Shown: piece by piece, positions 28,075-40,257 of the stretch
How the letters are laid out: each line of letters starts with the position of its first letter
Position numbering within the stretch: the first letter of the stretch is position 1
Assembly: GCA_963768025.1 (NCBI GenBank)
Contig: CAVYGM010000003.1
Location: 62,001 to 126,000, forward strand
DNA length: 64,000 nucleotides
Source of the DNA: CAVYGM01 sp963768025
GTDB taxonomy: Bacteria > Bacteroidota > Bacteroidia > Cytophagales > Spirosomataceae
Direction: 5' to 3'
Notes under the pieces: generated by a model
Databases searched by the model: none
The model's input: the letters and a program-made list of their open reading frames with translations, nothing else
Told to the model about the DNA's origin: nothing
Position numbers and translations under genes: made by a program

Positions 28075-29724
28075 CTATTCCTTCACTTCAATGGCCCCCA
28101 AACCCGGCGTTTCGGGTACCGGATTACCCAGAATGTCTTTGTTCATTTTCAACCCCCGCATCAGACCAAACTCGTCTCCTTCCAGCAAAGGAATGGCGAT
28201 GCCTTGGGCTTGTACCAACGGGTTGTTTCCGGGCAGGTAATCGGTAGGCGTCAGGCCACCGGGACTGGCGAACCGGGGATCGCCTACCCGCGCGGCCCGG
28301 TCCTGAATGATGGATTCCTTGGGCCAGTTGTTGGCTTTCAGGTATAAATTATTAGTGAAAAGTACCCGTTCGAGTCCGGAGCCTTCGCCATTGTCAGGCT
28401 TGTACTGGTCGCCCTGCACAACCTTGCTGTCACCCTGAATGTAAAAAATATTATTGGCGATCAGTACGCCTTGCGAGCGGTTGTCGATAGCCATGCGGGC
28501 CACCTTGCCGGGACTGGTATAGATGGTGTTGTTGTAAAAATAGGTGTTGATGGGTCCCTTACGCTCCCGTTCATTACCCTGGTAGCCGCTGAGCCAGAAA
28601 ATTTTTCCTTCCTGAAAAGCCCCGTTTTCGCCCTTTACCCGCTGGCCGTCATCCACGCTGATGTTGTAGCGGTAGGCGCAGTTGTAGTTGTTGCCCAGAA
28701 TCTCGCAGAAACCCCCGGCGTTGTGGGCCGAAAAATTGTACTGCATCACCACGTTGTCGCAGTTAAAGTCAATGTGGGCGCCGGCGGAATCGCCGGGTCC
28801 GTTGGCGTACATGAAGCTATTTTTCTCAATCAAAACATGCGAAGCACCCCAGGTCCAGAGGCCACTGCCGCGCCCCCATTTGCGGCCATCGTCGGTGCTG
28901 CCGGAGTACTTTACTTCATTCCCCGTCACGTGCACAAATTTGACCCCGGACATCTGGATGCCGGGGCCACCGGCTTTCAGAACTTTGTTGTCGGCTATTT
29001 CTACCCGCTGAATATTCTGGTTTTTGCCGGTGAGTTTGATCCCCGTATGACTCACATTTTCGATCACACAGTTGGTGATCCGTATATCTTCCATCACCAT
29101 GTTTTCCTGCTGGTTGATGAGCCGGATACCCCAGCCGTATTTCTGGGTACCGTTGGCGGATTTTACCTCCTCGGCGGTTCTCTTAACGCCGGGATTTTCA
29201 AAATAGACTTCCGAGATACGTAGTTTTTCCAGGCGGATATCCACCATCTTCTTTGCTTTGGCGGTAGTAACAAGTACCCCCACGCGCATGAGTTGTTTGG
29301 GATCGAGGGTGGTGTAGCCGTTGGCGGTAATGGATACGTTGCGCAGGTACACGTGGCTGCAATCCATCAGCAGTACCCCTTCTGCCAGGTTTTTGGCGTC
29401 AATCAGCGCGGGCTGGAAGTCGGCTTTATTTTGCCAGCTGATGGTTTCTATGACGATTGGCTCGTTGTTTGTGCCGGTCCAGCCAATGGCCCGCAGGCTA
29501 CCCACAAAGGTTTGTCCGTCGGCCAGCAGCAGGCGGTCGCCGGGTTGGAGGGGCGTACTACTGGCTTTGGCTAAACTCTGGAAAGGGGCCGACTTTGATT
29601 TACCGTCGTAGGTATCTTTTCCCAACGTAGGGTGTACGTAGTAGTCGGTCGCCAGGGCGCTTTGAATGAGGCCAGGGAGCAGGCCGAAAAAGAGAATATA
29701 AACAATGATAGGTGTAGTCCTCAT
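28075..29724 (-). CDS. Secreted right-handed parallel beta-helix protein (polysaccharide lyase-like)
   Basis: 549 residues with a signal peptide (IIVYILFFGLLPGLIQSALA). The start YYVHPTLGKDTYDGKSKSAPFQSLAKA is the usual opening of pectate-lyase-fold proteins. Repeated coils such as VYLRNVSITANG, MEDIRITNCVIENVSHTGI, VEIADNKVLKAGGPGIQMSG and FVHVTGNEVKYSG follow. This fold hosts lyases and glycosidases (PL1, PL6, GH28 and others); no unambiguous active site was picked out. It is the distal gene of the leftward PUL, 34 bases after a sulfatase, so it probably cleaves the same polysaccharide. Confidence 0.75.
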   Translation of the reverse strand: MRTTPIIVYILFFGLLPGLIQSALATDYYVHPTLGKDTYDGKSKSAPFQSLAKASSTPLQPGDRLLLADGQTFVGSLRAIGWTGTNNEPIVIETISWQNKADFQPALIDAKNLAEGVLLMDCSHVYLRNVSITANGYTTLDPKQLMRVGVLVTTAKAKKMVDIRLEKLRISEVYFENPGVKRTAEEVKSANGTQKYGWGIRLINQQENMVMEDIRITNCVIENVSHTGIKLTGKNQNIQRVEIADNKVLKAGGPGIQMSGVKFVHVTGNEVKYSGSTDDGRKWGRGSGLWTWGASHVLIEKNSFMYANGPGDSAGAHIDFNCDNVVMQYNFSAHNAGGFCEILGNNYNCAYRYNISVDDGQRVKGENGAFQEGKIFWLSGYQGNERERKGPINTYFYNNTIYTSPGKVARMAIDNRSQGVLIANNIFYIQGDSKVVQGDQYKPDNGEGSGLERVLFTNNLYLKANNWPKESIIQDRAARVGDPRFASPGGLTPTDYLPGNNPLVQAQGIAIPLLEGDEFGLMRGLKMNKDILGNPVPETPGLGAIEVKE

Positions 29725-29758
29725 GGGGGGTACAGAAAAGTGTGGTTCAAAAATGCGC

Positions 29759-31180
29759 TCAGAAATCCTCTACCACCTGATAGCGGTTGGGGTGGGATTG
29801 GCTGTATTCTTTGTCTTGTAGTAGACCGAGGAAAGTCGGGTCCATGAGTTTCTTGTTCCACTGGATGGCTTTGGATTTTAGTCCGTTCAGGGTTTTGCTA
29901 TCCTTTTCGGCCAGATTATTCTTTTCTCCGGTATCGGCTTTGATCTGGAACAGAAAATCGGTGTTAGGCTGGGTAATCATCTTTTCGTTTTTGGATCGTA
30001 CCGCCAGCCTTTGCTGGTCGAAATTGCGCCAGTAGAGGTAGTCGTGGGGAAAACCCTTGTTCTGCCCGGTCAGGAAAGGCATTAGGTTGACGCCGTCCAG
30101 CTCATTTTTGGGCTTCACATCCGCCAGGACCGCCGCCGTAGCGAAAATATCCAGGGAAATAACCGGATTATTGTAGCGCGTGCCGGCCGGTATTTTACCA
30201 GGCCATTGCACCGCGAAAGGTACCCGGATCCCACCCTCGAAGAAATCACCTTTCTTGCCCCGGAGCGGAGCATTGCTGGATGCGTTATCGGGCGTCGGGC
30301 CGCCGTTGTCCGACAGGAAAAATACGATCGTGTTCTTATCCAGTTTCAGCTCTTCCAGCAGGTTGAGGATACCGCCTACGCCATCGTCCACGGCGCTGAT
30401 CATGGCTGCGTAGGTGCGGCGGCGGGGATCTTTGATGTCTTCAAACCGACTCAGGTACTTCTCGGTAGCCTGCAAAGGTGCGTGGGGGGCGTTGTAGGCC
30501 AGGTACAGGAAGAAGGGCTTGTTTTGCTGGTCCCGGATGTAGCGTAGCGCTTCCCGCGAGAGGGCGTCCGTGAGGTACTCTTTCTCTTCCACCCGTTTGG
30601 TATTGTGCATCAATTTGGTCTTGTAGGCGTCAAACTGGGCTTTCACTTCCGAAAGGTCTTTGAGCGTCAAGTTCTCGGGAAAGTACTGGTGCCCGCCGCT
30701 AAGAAAGCCGTAGAATTCATCAAACCCGCGTCGGTTGGGGTGCAGGGTAGGGTGGGCGCCCATGTGCCATTTGCCCATGACAGCCGTGGAATAGTTGGCC
30801 TTTTTGAGGAGGTCGGCTATGGTTTCTTCGGAGGTAGGCAAGCCCATGCCGGGGTCATTGGGGGCCATGAGTGGATTGCGCCCAAACCCGAACCGATCCT
30901 GGTAGCGCCCCGTGAGCAGCCCCGCCCGGCTGGGCCCGCACACGGCGTAGGATACGTAGCCCTCGGTACACACCACCCCGTTTTTGGCGATCCGGTCGAT
31001 GTTGGGGGTACGGATGTCTTTACTACCATGAAACCCCACATCGGCATAGCCCTGATCGTCCGTCAGGATCACGATGATATTGGGAGGCTGCACTTTGGGT
31101 GCTAGTGAAGTTTGGATGGAGTTACCATTCCCCAAAAAATACAGGCAGCCAGCTAAGGCTAAAAAGAAGGTTTTTTTCAT
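29759..31180 (-). CDS. S1-family sulfatase
   Basis: 473 residues. Metal-binding start IIVILTDDQGYADVGFHGS, then the sulfatase signature CGPSRAGLLTGR with Cys81 as the residue converted to formylglycine (C-x-P-S-R), then VMGKWHMGAH and FFLSDNGGP completing the alkaline-phosphatase-like active site. The short N-terminal hydrophobic segment contains LALAGC, so either Sec secretion or lipidation at Cys12 is possible. It removes sulfate esters from a glycan, in the periplasm or at the surface; the linkage cannot be told without subfamily assignment. It lies between SusD and the beta-helix gene. Confidence 0.92.
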   Translation of the reverse strand: MKKTFFLALAGCLYFLGNGNSIQTSLAPKVQPPNIIVILTDDQGYADVGFHGSKDIRTPNIDRIAKNGVVCTEGYVSYAVCGPSRAGLLTGRYQDRFGFGRNPLMAPNDPGMGLPTSEETIADLLKKANYSTAVMGKWHMGAHPTLHPNRRGFDEFYGFLSGGHQYFPENLTLKDLSEVKAQFDAYKTKLMHNTKRVEEKEYLTDALSREALRYIRDQQNKPFFLYLAYNAPHAPLQATEKYLSRFEDIKDPRRRTYAAMISAVDDGVGGILNLLEELKLDKNTIVFFLSDNGGPTPDNASSNAPLRGKKGDFFEGGIRVPFAVQWPGKIPAGTRYNNPVISLDIFATAAVLADVKPKNELDGVNLMPFLTGQNKGFPHDYLYWRNFDQQRLAVRSKNEKMITQPNTDFLFQIKADTGEKNNLAEKDSKTLNGLKSKAIQWNKKLMDPTFLGLLQDKEYSQSHPNRYQVVEDF

Positions 31181-31286
31181 TGGGTTTATTGATAAACCCC
31201 TCTATTCTTAGCTTATCCGTTTACACAGGTAAGCTAAAAACAAAGGGGAGGGTACTACAGATAAAAGCAGGTTAACTAAATTTTTA

Positions 31287-32821
31287 TCAATTCCACGCCG
31301 GGTTCTGCACCAGATTTTTGTTGGCATCTATTTCTGATTGTGGAATCGGAAATACCTCCGACATACGTCCCCGATAAACGGGTTTGTAGGGGCCTACTTT
31401 ATCGTCGGTTGCCCGCTTGTAGGCGGCCTCTACTTCGCCCCATCTTTTAACGTCAAAAAAGCGAAGTCCCTCAAAGGCTAACTCTACTCTCCGTTCGTGA
31501 CGCACGATGGCGCGGAGTTGAGCCTGGGTCAGGCCGGTACCCTCGGCATCTTCTACCTTTGGCATTTTTACCCGTGCCCGTACCTGATTCACCAGGGCGT
31601 ATACTTCGGCAAGCTGATTGGTTTCTACCAGCGCTTCGGCGCGCATCAGCAGCACATCGGCATAACGGATGACGTAGAAATCCTGACCACCCGGCGAACC
31701 CACCCCAATGCCGCTGGCCGAGGCACTGTTGCGAACGTATTTTTTCAGACCAAAGGTAGTGGCCGTATTGCCGGTGAAGGTGCGGTTCAGATCAGTCAGG
31801 AAGATGTCGTCTTTGAAGTACACCGAAGCTGCCAGGCGGGGATCCCGGTTGACTTTGGGAGTAGCAGCCTTGTACAGGGGCGATTTAGTGATAGGCAAGC
31901 CATCGGTAGCATAGTAGTCATTGACCAGATTACGCATAGGCTGCACATTGACTTTGGGGATACCCGCAAAGGTGGCGGAGAAAGTCTCGCCGTTATCGGA
32001 CTGATCCTGCAGAAAACGAACGGCGAACACGATTTCCTTGGACTTTTCACCTGCCAGCGAAAACAACTGCTCGTAACTGCTATTCAGGGTGTACCCCAGG
32101 GTCATCACCTGGCTGGTGAGGGTACTACCTCCTGGTAGTTTTTATTGTACAACTGAAACCGGGCCAGCAGCGATAGGGCCGCTCCTTTGGTAGCGTAGCC
32201 GTACAGCGTGGCGGGGTAGGTAACCGGCAGCGATTCACTGGCGAATTTCAAATCGGCGATGATCTGGTCGGACACTTCCTTGTAGGTATTTTTGGGCACA
32301 TAGGCTTCTTCCAAAGACTGCACCTCCAAAATAAGGGGTACGTCCTCGAAGTGAATCGCCAGATTCATGTAGAAAAGCCCCCTTAGAAAGCGTGCCTGTC
32401 CCAGGTACAGGGCCTTGTTTTCGGCGCTGATATTGGCGTCGGGGATTCGCTCAATGTTCGCGATGGCATTGTTGGCACGAGCGATGCCCCGGTAGTTGGC
32501 CGTCCAGAAGTCATTGAAAAAACTGGTGGAGGGATCGGCGCGGGCCTCCACAAAATTACCGGGACCTTCAAACTTGTAGTTGTTGAAGGTATTGTCGGCG
32601 AAGCTGTCGTGCTGGGGCAGACCGGCCGTACCGTTCAGGTTGCCGCTGTACAGCACCCGGGACTGGAGTACTTCGTATACTCCGTTGATGCCGAGTTGGG
32701 CGTCTTTTTCATTTTGCCAGAAATTGCCTTCGGCGAGTTGGGTCAGTGAGCCCCGGTCGAGGAAATCTTCGTTACAGCTGAAAAATAGCAGCAGAGGAAG
32801 AATGCATAAGATCTTTTTCAT
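31287..32821 (-). CDS. SusD/RagB family lipoprotein, one frame break
   Basis: About 511 residues joined. The lipobox LLFFSC is at the N-terminus, followed by EDFLDRGSLTQLAEGNFWQNEKDAQLG, a standard SusD opening, and the helical repeat region (ARFLRGLFYMNLAIHFEDVPLI). A base is missing near 32127; the sequence resumes as TLTSQVMTLGYTL. The C-terminal part has AIVRHERRVELAFEGLRFFDVKRWG, the conserved SusD end motif. It would be the surface glycan-binding lid of the SusC partner four bases upstream. Confidence 0.9.
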
Positions 32822-32825
32822 GGAG

Positions 32826-35800
32826 TTAAAATTTGAGGTTTAGGCCGAGGCTGTAAATTTTGTATAGGGGAGTCAGGCGGTCGGTGTTGCCTCCGGAAGT
32901 CCGCTCGGGGTCAAAGTTTTTGAGTTTGGTGAAGGTGGCCAGGTTCTGTCCGCTCACAAAAACCCGTAGCTTTCTGATACCCGCCTTGCCGCTGAGTTTC
33001 ACCGGCAGGGTATAGCCCAGTTCCAGGTTTTTCAGGCGAAGAAAGGAGGCATCTTCCACGTAAAATGACGAGAACACGGTGTTGTTGACACCACCCAAGC
33101 GGGGTAGTTCCGTGGACGGATTCTCGGGTGTCCAGCGGTTGATCCAGTAGGATAGGGCATTGTTGCGCTCGTCGGCCATGGGGAGTTGTCCGTTGCCGCT
33201 GAGGATACGATCTACACGGTCTAATCCCTGAAACAGGATCGTAAAGTCAAAGCCACGGTATTCCAGATTGGCGTTGAAATTGTAAATCAGTTTCGGGAAA
33301 GGGTTGCCAATGACTACCCGGTCAAAAGCGTCAACCTTGCCGTCGGGCTGTCCGTCTGCCCCCGACACATCGGCGTAGCGTAGGTCCCCCGGCGCGGTGA
33401 GCGGGCTGCCAAACTGCACGGGCGCACCGGCCACTTCTTCCTTGGTCTGGAAAACGCCCAGTGCCTGGTATCCGTAGTAAGCATTGAAGGGCTGTCCGAT
33501 GCGGATAATGCTATTGCCGCTGATGGTTTCTTCTCCGCCGGGCCCGAGGCTCGTTACCTGATTATTGGCCATGCGGGTCACGTTGGCACCCAGGTTTACT
33601 TTTACACCACCAAAGGTTTCGGAATAGTTGGTGGTCAGTTCCAGGCCTTTATTTAGCATGCCGGCGGCATTTTGCGCGGCCAGGTTGGTTACGCCCAGGG
33701 AGTTGGGAACCGGGAAGTTGGTGTACAGGATGTCGGTGCTATTGCGGCGAAAATAGTCGGCCGAGAAGTACAGGCGGTTCTGGAAAAGTTCGAGATCCAG
33801 ACCCAGGTTAAATTGCCGGATGGTTTCCCAGGTAATATTGGGGTTGGCCAGGCTCGTCAACGCGACGCCCCCAACTACCACATCGTTGCCGAGTACGTAG
33901 TCCAGGCCGGTGTTGTAGGTTTGCTCGTAGATGTAGTTGCCGATGCGGTCGTTGCCGCTGATTCCCCAGCTCGACCGGATTTTGAAATTAGAAACCCACT
34001 GCACATCACGCATAAACGATTCGCGGGCGATGTTCCAGCCGGCCGATACCGAGGGGAAGTTGCCGTAGCGCTTGCTGGGGCCAAATTTCGAGGAGCCGTC
34101 GCGACGCAGGTTCAGTTCCAGCAGGTACTTTTCCTTGTAGTTGTAGTTGACCCGACCAAAAAATGACTGCCAGGCTACCTCGGAGGCAGCGCCACTCACG
34201 GAAGGATTGATGACCCCACCGCCGTTAAATTCCTGGATGTTATCGGAAGGAAAGCCTTGTAACGAACCTGAGAACCCATCGTCTTTGTCATAAATAACCG
34301 AATGGCCCGCCATCAATTGCAGGTTATGGGTTTGGTTCCAGCTGGTAGCGTAGCGAAGGATGTTTTCGTTCAGCAGACGGTAGTTAAAGTTCAGGTCATT
34401 GTTCAGGGAATTGAGCAGGCCCTGGTTCACAATGTTACCGGCGTAGTCGCGGGTGGTGAGGGTGGGGGTAAAGTCGGAGGTGTTCTGAAAATTCAGCACC
34501 AGACTTCCGCTGGTTTCGAATGTGAGTCCTTTGGCGATTTTGGCCGAAAGCCCGATCCGCTCGCTTATGTTGATATTGTCCTGCTCGTTGTCGCCCCGCA
34601 CACCCGTTTGCAGGGCGTTGGTGGCGGGGTAGGAGAAGTTGACATTCTGGTACGCCCCATCCACAATACCAAACTCGCCGTTGGCGTAGTAGGCCGGAAT
34701 GGTGGGAGATGAGCGCTGGAACTGATTGATGATGCCCGTTTCGCCGGTAATGGCTCCCGCGCCACCCGATGGCCCGCGGAATTTGGACCAATAGGCATTG
34801 GTGACGTTACTGATCGTGAGCCATTGGCTGGCTTTGGTACTGAGGTTGAGCCCCAGCGTGTAGCGGTCGGACTTGAATTTACCGCGTACAATGGCCTGCT
34901 GGTTGAGGTAGCCCAGCGACACCCGGTAGGTTAGGTTGTCTGAGCCACCGGAAAAGGACAGGTAGTGATTCTGAATTGGGGCGTCGCGCAGGGTTTCGCG
35001 GGCCCAGTTGGTATTGGCGTATTGGTCGGGATTTGAGCCATCACGAATGGCCTGAATAACCGACTCGGAGTACCGTAGCGGGGCATTGGCGCCGTTGGTA
35101 TTGCGGTCGCGCTCGTTGCGAAGGATGGCATAGTTGACGGCATCGAGGTACTCGGGCACTACCGTGACCCGCTGGAAACCGGTGTAGGCGTTGTAGTCTA
35201 CGGTCAGTTTGCCTTTGGTGCCTTTCTTGGTGGTTACCACAATGACCCCGTTGGCTCCCCGGGCCCCGTAGATGGCCGAGGCCGAGGCGTCTTTCAGCAC
35301 CGAAATGCTCTCGATGTCGGAAGGAGCCAGGTTGTTGAACTCGGTCAGGCCATTGTATTGAATATTGTCAATGACCACCAGCGGACTGCTGTTGCCAAAG
35401 GTACCGATGCCCCGGATGTTGATGGAGGAGCCATCCGCGCCCGGCAAACCGCTGGATTGCGTAAGCTGCACGCCCGAGAAGCGGCCGTACATCATCTGGG
35501 AGGAGTTGGTAACCGGAATGTTGACGGCGTCGTCAAACCGGATGGTCTCCACGGCCCCGGTCAGGTTGATTTTCTTTTGCTCGCCGTAGCCCACCACCAC
35601 CACTTCACTCAGCAGGGCTACGTCCTCCTGTAAGGTAACGTTTATGTCGGTTTGACTGCCAACTGGTATCTCCTGGGAGTTATAGCCAATATTGCTAAAT
35701 ACCAGCACCGACTGGCGGGAAGGTACCGTAAGGGAAAAGCTGCCATCGGCCCCGGTGACGGTACCCGCGGTGGTGCCTTTGACGGTAATGGATACTCCGG

Positions 35801-35979
35801 GGATGCTTTCGCCATTGGCTCCGGATACAACGGTGCCGGTAACTTTCAGGGGTGACTGAGCGAGAACTTGGGGGGTGGGTAGCAGCGCTACTCCCGCCAA
35901 CAGTAGCAGGAGTAGTGCCCACACCGCTGGGGTATCCCGTTGTTCCTTTTTGTAGTAAAGGTGTACAATTGGAATGCAT
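32826..35979 (-). CDS. SusC/RagA family TonB-dependent outer membrane transporter, frame break near start
   Basis: The uninterrupted frame starts at a GTG at 35924, but ATG 35979 in another frame (MHSNCTPLLQK) leads into EQRDTPAVWALLLLLLAG if one base in the A-run near 35945 is wrong; 35979 is the preferred start. Joined length ~1050 residues. Domain order: signal peptide, carboxypeptidase-like beta-sandwich (GTVVSGANGESIPGVSITVKG), plug (SEVVVVGYGEQKK, LKDASASAIYGARGANGVI) and a 22-strand barrel ending in LGLNLKF. Imports oligosaccharides with its SusD partner, energised by TonB. The gene follows a strong bidirectional terminator, so it should have its own promoter. Confidence 0.92.
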
Positions 35980-36098
35980 AGTAAAGGATTAGGTTTATTG
36001 TGAATGACCTTAGTGCAATTAATTAGTCAAATTTCACAACTATCCATTTAAGGCCGGGGGGCATTCTCTGCATTCAGAAGGTGAAATCATTCAATTAT

Positions 36099-36128
36099 GT
36101 AAAAACCGCCCTCAGAGGCGGTTTTTAC
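36099..36128. terminator. Bidirectional terminator between HTCS and SusC genes
   Basis: GTAAAAACCGCC, a CTCAGA loop and its perfect 12-base complement, with A- and T-runs inside the arms, so it can act on both strands. For the leftward HTCS gene it starts 36 bases after the stop. Confidence 0.8.
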
Positions 36129-36163
36129 TATTTTCTTGGAACAATTGAGGAGACAAATAAACC

Positions 36164-39100
36164 TCAGGAGGTCGATCCTTCGAGAATTTTGGCCCGGTAG
36201 TCGGAAGGCAGGCAGCCAAACTGCTGCTGGAAGGACTTGCGAAAATGCTTGTAATCGTTGAAGCCCTACTTCGTAGGCCACGTGACTCAGTTTATCGTCA
36301 TTCTGAAGAATGAGCTGGGCCGCTTTTTTGAGTTTGACTGAACGGATAAATCCAGTAAGAGAGAGGCCCGTCAGGGATTTGATTTTGCGGTACAGGGTCG
36401 ACTGGCTCATGAACAGATGCTCTACCATGACCTCTATGCCAAAATCTTCATTATGCAGATTTTCGTTAACCAGTTTGATAGCCTTGTCAATAAATACGGC
36501 GTCGAGATCCACCTCGCTGACCAGCTGGGTATCCGGCTCGAACCGTACCCTGTTATAGTAGTACTCCCGTAGTTTTTTTCGGTTTTCCAGAATGTTGTGA
36601 ATTCTGGTTTTTACAATCACCGGGTTGAAAGGCTTGGTGATGTAATCGTCAGCCCCGGTTTGCAGACCGCTGACTTCGTACACCACCGACGAGCGGGCCG
36701 TGAGCAGAATCACCGGGATGTGTGAAGTGGCAATCTGCTGCTTTATTTCCTGGCAAAAGGAAATCCCGTCCATTTCGGGCATCATCACATCGCTGATGAT
36801 CAGGTCGGGAAGCTCGCGGTTGGCGAGGGTTAGGGCGGCCAGTCCGTTTTCGGCTTCCAGAATATTGAAATCGTCCTTTAACAGCGAGTGGAGGTAGGCT
36901 CTGATATCCTCGTTGTCGTCTACCACCAGTAAGGTTTCCTTCTTGTGCTGCTGACCGATGTCCAGTGAAGCGCTCTCTTTCCAGAGAGAATTTCCAGGGG
37001 CCATTTCGGCTACTTCCTGATCTTCCTGAACGGCGGATACCCCGAACCCCTCGGCATGGAGCAATACCGTGAAGCAAGTTCCCTTTTCCGGCTCACTTCT
37101 GACGCTTATTTCTCCTTCGTGCAGTTCTACAATATTTTTAGAAAAAGCCAACCCAATGCCACTGCCTACCATTTTGGCCGTTTGGGCATTTTGAACCTGG
37201 TAAAACCGGTTGAAGATATTCCGCATGCTTTCCTCCGAAAGTCCGATGCCGTTGTCTTCCACATCAATACCCAGCCAACTGTCACGTTGATACACCCGAA
37301 ACTGAATGGTACCCCCCTCCGGGGTGTACTTGAAGGCATTGGACAGGAGGTTGCACAGCACAATCTCCATCTGATCGCGGTCAAATTCTATCGGGGCTTC
37401 TTCGAGGTCCGTTTCAAAGGCATAGGTAATATTTTTGTGGCGGGCCATGGTCTGAAAACTCAGGAACACCTCCTTGGCAAAGTTGATAAAATCACTGTGT
37501 ACCCGGTTCAGTTTCAGAAGCCCGTGCTCCGACTTGCGGAAGTCGAGCAATTGGTTGATGAGGTTGAGCATACGCTTGGCGTTGGACTCCACGAGCACCA
37601 TTTTTTCGCGAAGGCTGCCGTTGAGGCTAAGGTCGTCCAGTATTTCGGCCACCGGACTCATGATCAGCGTCAGGGGGGTACGAAACTCGTGGGAAATATT
37701 GGTGAAGAAATTGATCTTGGCTTCGTTCAGCGCGTGTTCTTTTTCCTTTTCGATCTGCACAATGCGCAGGTCGGCTTTCAGCCGGGCCTGCCGAACCGAT
37801 ATATGCCTCACCAATAACAATACTCCCACCAGCAGGCCGAAGTAAAACACGAATGCATACCAGGTGAGCCAGGGCGGAACACCCACCACAATACTCAGCT
37901 GCTTTACGGGGCTCCAGTCCTGGTTGTTGCGGCTGGCCTTTACCAATAGCTCGTAGGTACCCGGCCCCAAACCCGTGAAGTTGATTTCATTTTTACCGCT
38001 CAGGTTGACCCACCGATCCTGAAACCCCCGGAGCTTGTAGTGGTAGGTGATGTTGTCGGCCCCAAAGAAATCATTGGCGGCAAAGCTCAGCGAAAGGTGG
38101 TTCTGCCGGTAGCTAAGTTCGATCTGATCGGTGTACTGAATGTTGCGGGTAAGTACCACCTCGCCGTTGATTTCTTCCCCCGCTTCAATCGCCTGATTGT
38201 TCACCATCAGTTTGGTCCATACCACCTGGGGTATGGGAAAAGTGCGGCTTATTTCACTGGGTCTGAACCGGATGACGCCGTTAGCTCCCCCGAAAAACAA
38301 TTCTCCGTCAGCATCCCTGAAAGATGATGCGATGTGGAAAGAGTTAATCAGGACGCCGTCTTCGCGGTCGTAGTTGACGAAACCTTTGGTGGTAGGGTTG
38401 AAGCGGGTGATGGAAGTAGTGGTGCTCAACCAGAATTGTCCGGTTTTGTCTTCTTCAATGGAACAGATAAAGTCGTTGGTCAGCCCGTTTCGGGCATTGT
38501 ACAGGGCATTCAGAGTCAGTTTTTTATTCCGCAAGCCTAATTCCGCAAAGCCCAGGGGGGTAGCCAGGTAAAGGGTGTTTCCTTTGAAATACAGTGCGTT
38601 AATGATTACACTCGGGAGTTTTTCGGTTAGCAACTGGTGATGAGGTACAAAGCCTCCCGTAGTTTTGTTGAGGAGGTTCAGACCGGAATAGGTAGCCAGC
38701 CAGATACTACCCTGCTGATCTTCTTTAATCTGGTTGATCCGGTTATTTTCCAGAAAATAACTTCCCTTTTGCTCTTCGGAGTACACCCTGCATTTTTCCA
38801 GCCGGGGGTCGTCCGGGTAGTGGGTCATTTTCAGACCTTTCTGCTGGGTGCCTATCCAGAGATTATCCTGACTATCGACGTGAATGGCCGTAATTTTGTC
38901 GCTCTTAAAAGCCTGAAAGGCGTTCGCAAAATTTCCATCTTTTATGAGGTAGATACCCTGATTGGTACCGACGAAGAGCGTGTTTCCTTTTTCGTAAATC
39001 GTATTGATGCGCGTATTGGCAATCTGAGGGATTTTTTCCATTCCGCCCCCGCTGATTCGGCGGTATAGCCCTTCGGTTAGACTACCGATGAGAAGATCAC

Positions 39101-40202
39101 CCCGTTTGCTTTTGAAAATCGATATCGTATTGTGGTCCAGATCGGACCGGCTTTTAGAATCGGCAATGAGGTTGAAGCCCTTGTTGGGGTACAGAATGAG
39201 CACGCCGCCGTGGGCCGTACTCAACCAGGCAATCCCGTTCCGATCAATGTCAATATCCAGGATCATGGAGTAGTTGACATTGTTGAAGGGGCTGCCTTGC
39301 GGGTTGGTATTGATTTTCTGAAAGCGTGAGACCGCCGGATCGCTGATAAAAAGTCCGTCGCCCCAGCTACCCAGCCAAAGCCGGTTTTTTTGGTCCAGGA
39401 CGATACTTTTTATAAAAGCCGCTTCCAGCGCGAGTGGTTCCTCCCGCACGGTTTGGGTATCAAGCAGAAAACTTTGGAGGTATACCTTTCGGCCGGCGTT
39501 GCCCACCATCCATATTTTGTTGCGGGTTTTGTCCAGTACCAGATCGTACATGGTACGTTTGGTGGGAAAGCTGAACAGGCGCTTTTCGGAAGGGTCGTAC
39601 TTGTGCAGCGTGCTGCCCGTGATATACCAGATGTTATCGTGCTCGTCGCGAGTGATTTTATAAACCGGCTGGACCGAGGGGTAGCGGGCCAGTAACTTTC
39701 GGGCCTGTATGTCAAGCACAAAGACGCCTTTGCTCCATGTACCTACCCATACATTACCCTGGGCGTCCTGGTTGAGGGAAATAACCCGCAACTGGCGTTG
39801 GTCTCGGGTTTTCAGAATGTCATTGTAACTCTTGATCCGGTTGGTTTTTATATCCAGCACCGACAGTCCCCCGCTTTTGGTCCCTATCCAGATGTTGTTG
39901 TCCTTGTCCTTGAATAGCGTTTCAATGTTTTCGCTGACCAGTTCGGGATATTCCTGACCGGGACGGTAGCTCTTGAATCCGTATCCGTCGTACTTGGATA
40001 CCCCTCCCTCGGTGGCGAAGTATTTGAGGTTGTTGTCGTCACTGATGGTCCGGGTGACAAAATTGCTGAGCAGCCCCTTGCGGACATCCAGGTAGTCAAT
40101 CACAAACTCCTCCTGACTACCGGTAGCGCCGGCCTGCCCCACTGCCTTAGGAGCAAGGCCTGAGAACAGAATAGTCAGGAAGATACAGATCAGGTGCTTC
40201 AT
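36164..40202 (-). CDS. Hybrid two-component system regulator (HTCS) of the PUL, one frame break
   Basis: ATG 40202; about 1345 residues. Order: signal peptide; two-component-regulator propeller repeats over about 690 residues (DNNIWIGTKSGGLSVLD, QDNLWIGTQQKGLK, GQFWLSTTTSITRFN); Y_Y_Y domain (YHYKLRGFQDRWVNLSG); one membrane helix near residue 787; H-box NISHEFRTPLTLIMSP; ATPase (LCNLLSNAFKYTPEGG, DVEDNGIGL); receiver with aspartate in LIISDVMMPEMDG; AraC-type HTH. An extra C near 36266 shifts the end; the corrected tail reads FNDYKHFRKSFQQQFG and stops at 36164. HTCS proteins sense an oligosaccharide in the periplasm and activate the neighbouring susCD operon. Confidence 0.92.
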
Positions 40203-40257
40203 TGGTACAATTTTGGGATTATACTATACAGATAAAGTGTGTTTTTGTCCAAAATAC

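Noticed and set aside
28471..29223. Forward ORF of 250 residues opposite the beta-helix gene
   Set aside because: Valine- and alanine-rich shadow frame with no motif; the opposite strand carries a signal peptide and a repeated fold.
37056..37817. Forward ORF of 253 residues opposite the HTCS gene
   Set aside because: The kinase motifs on the reverse strand are unambiguous; the forward product is a shadow.
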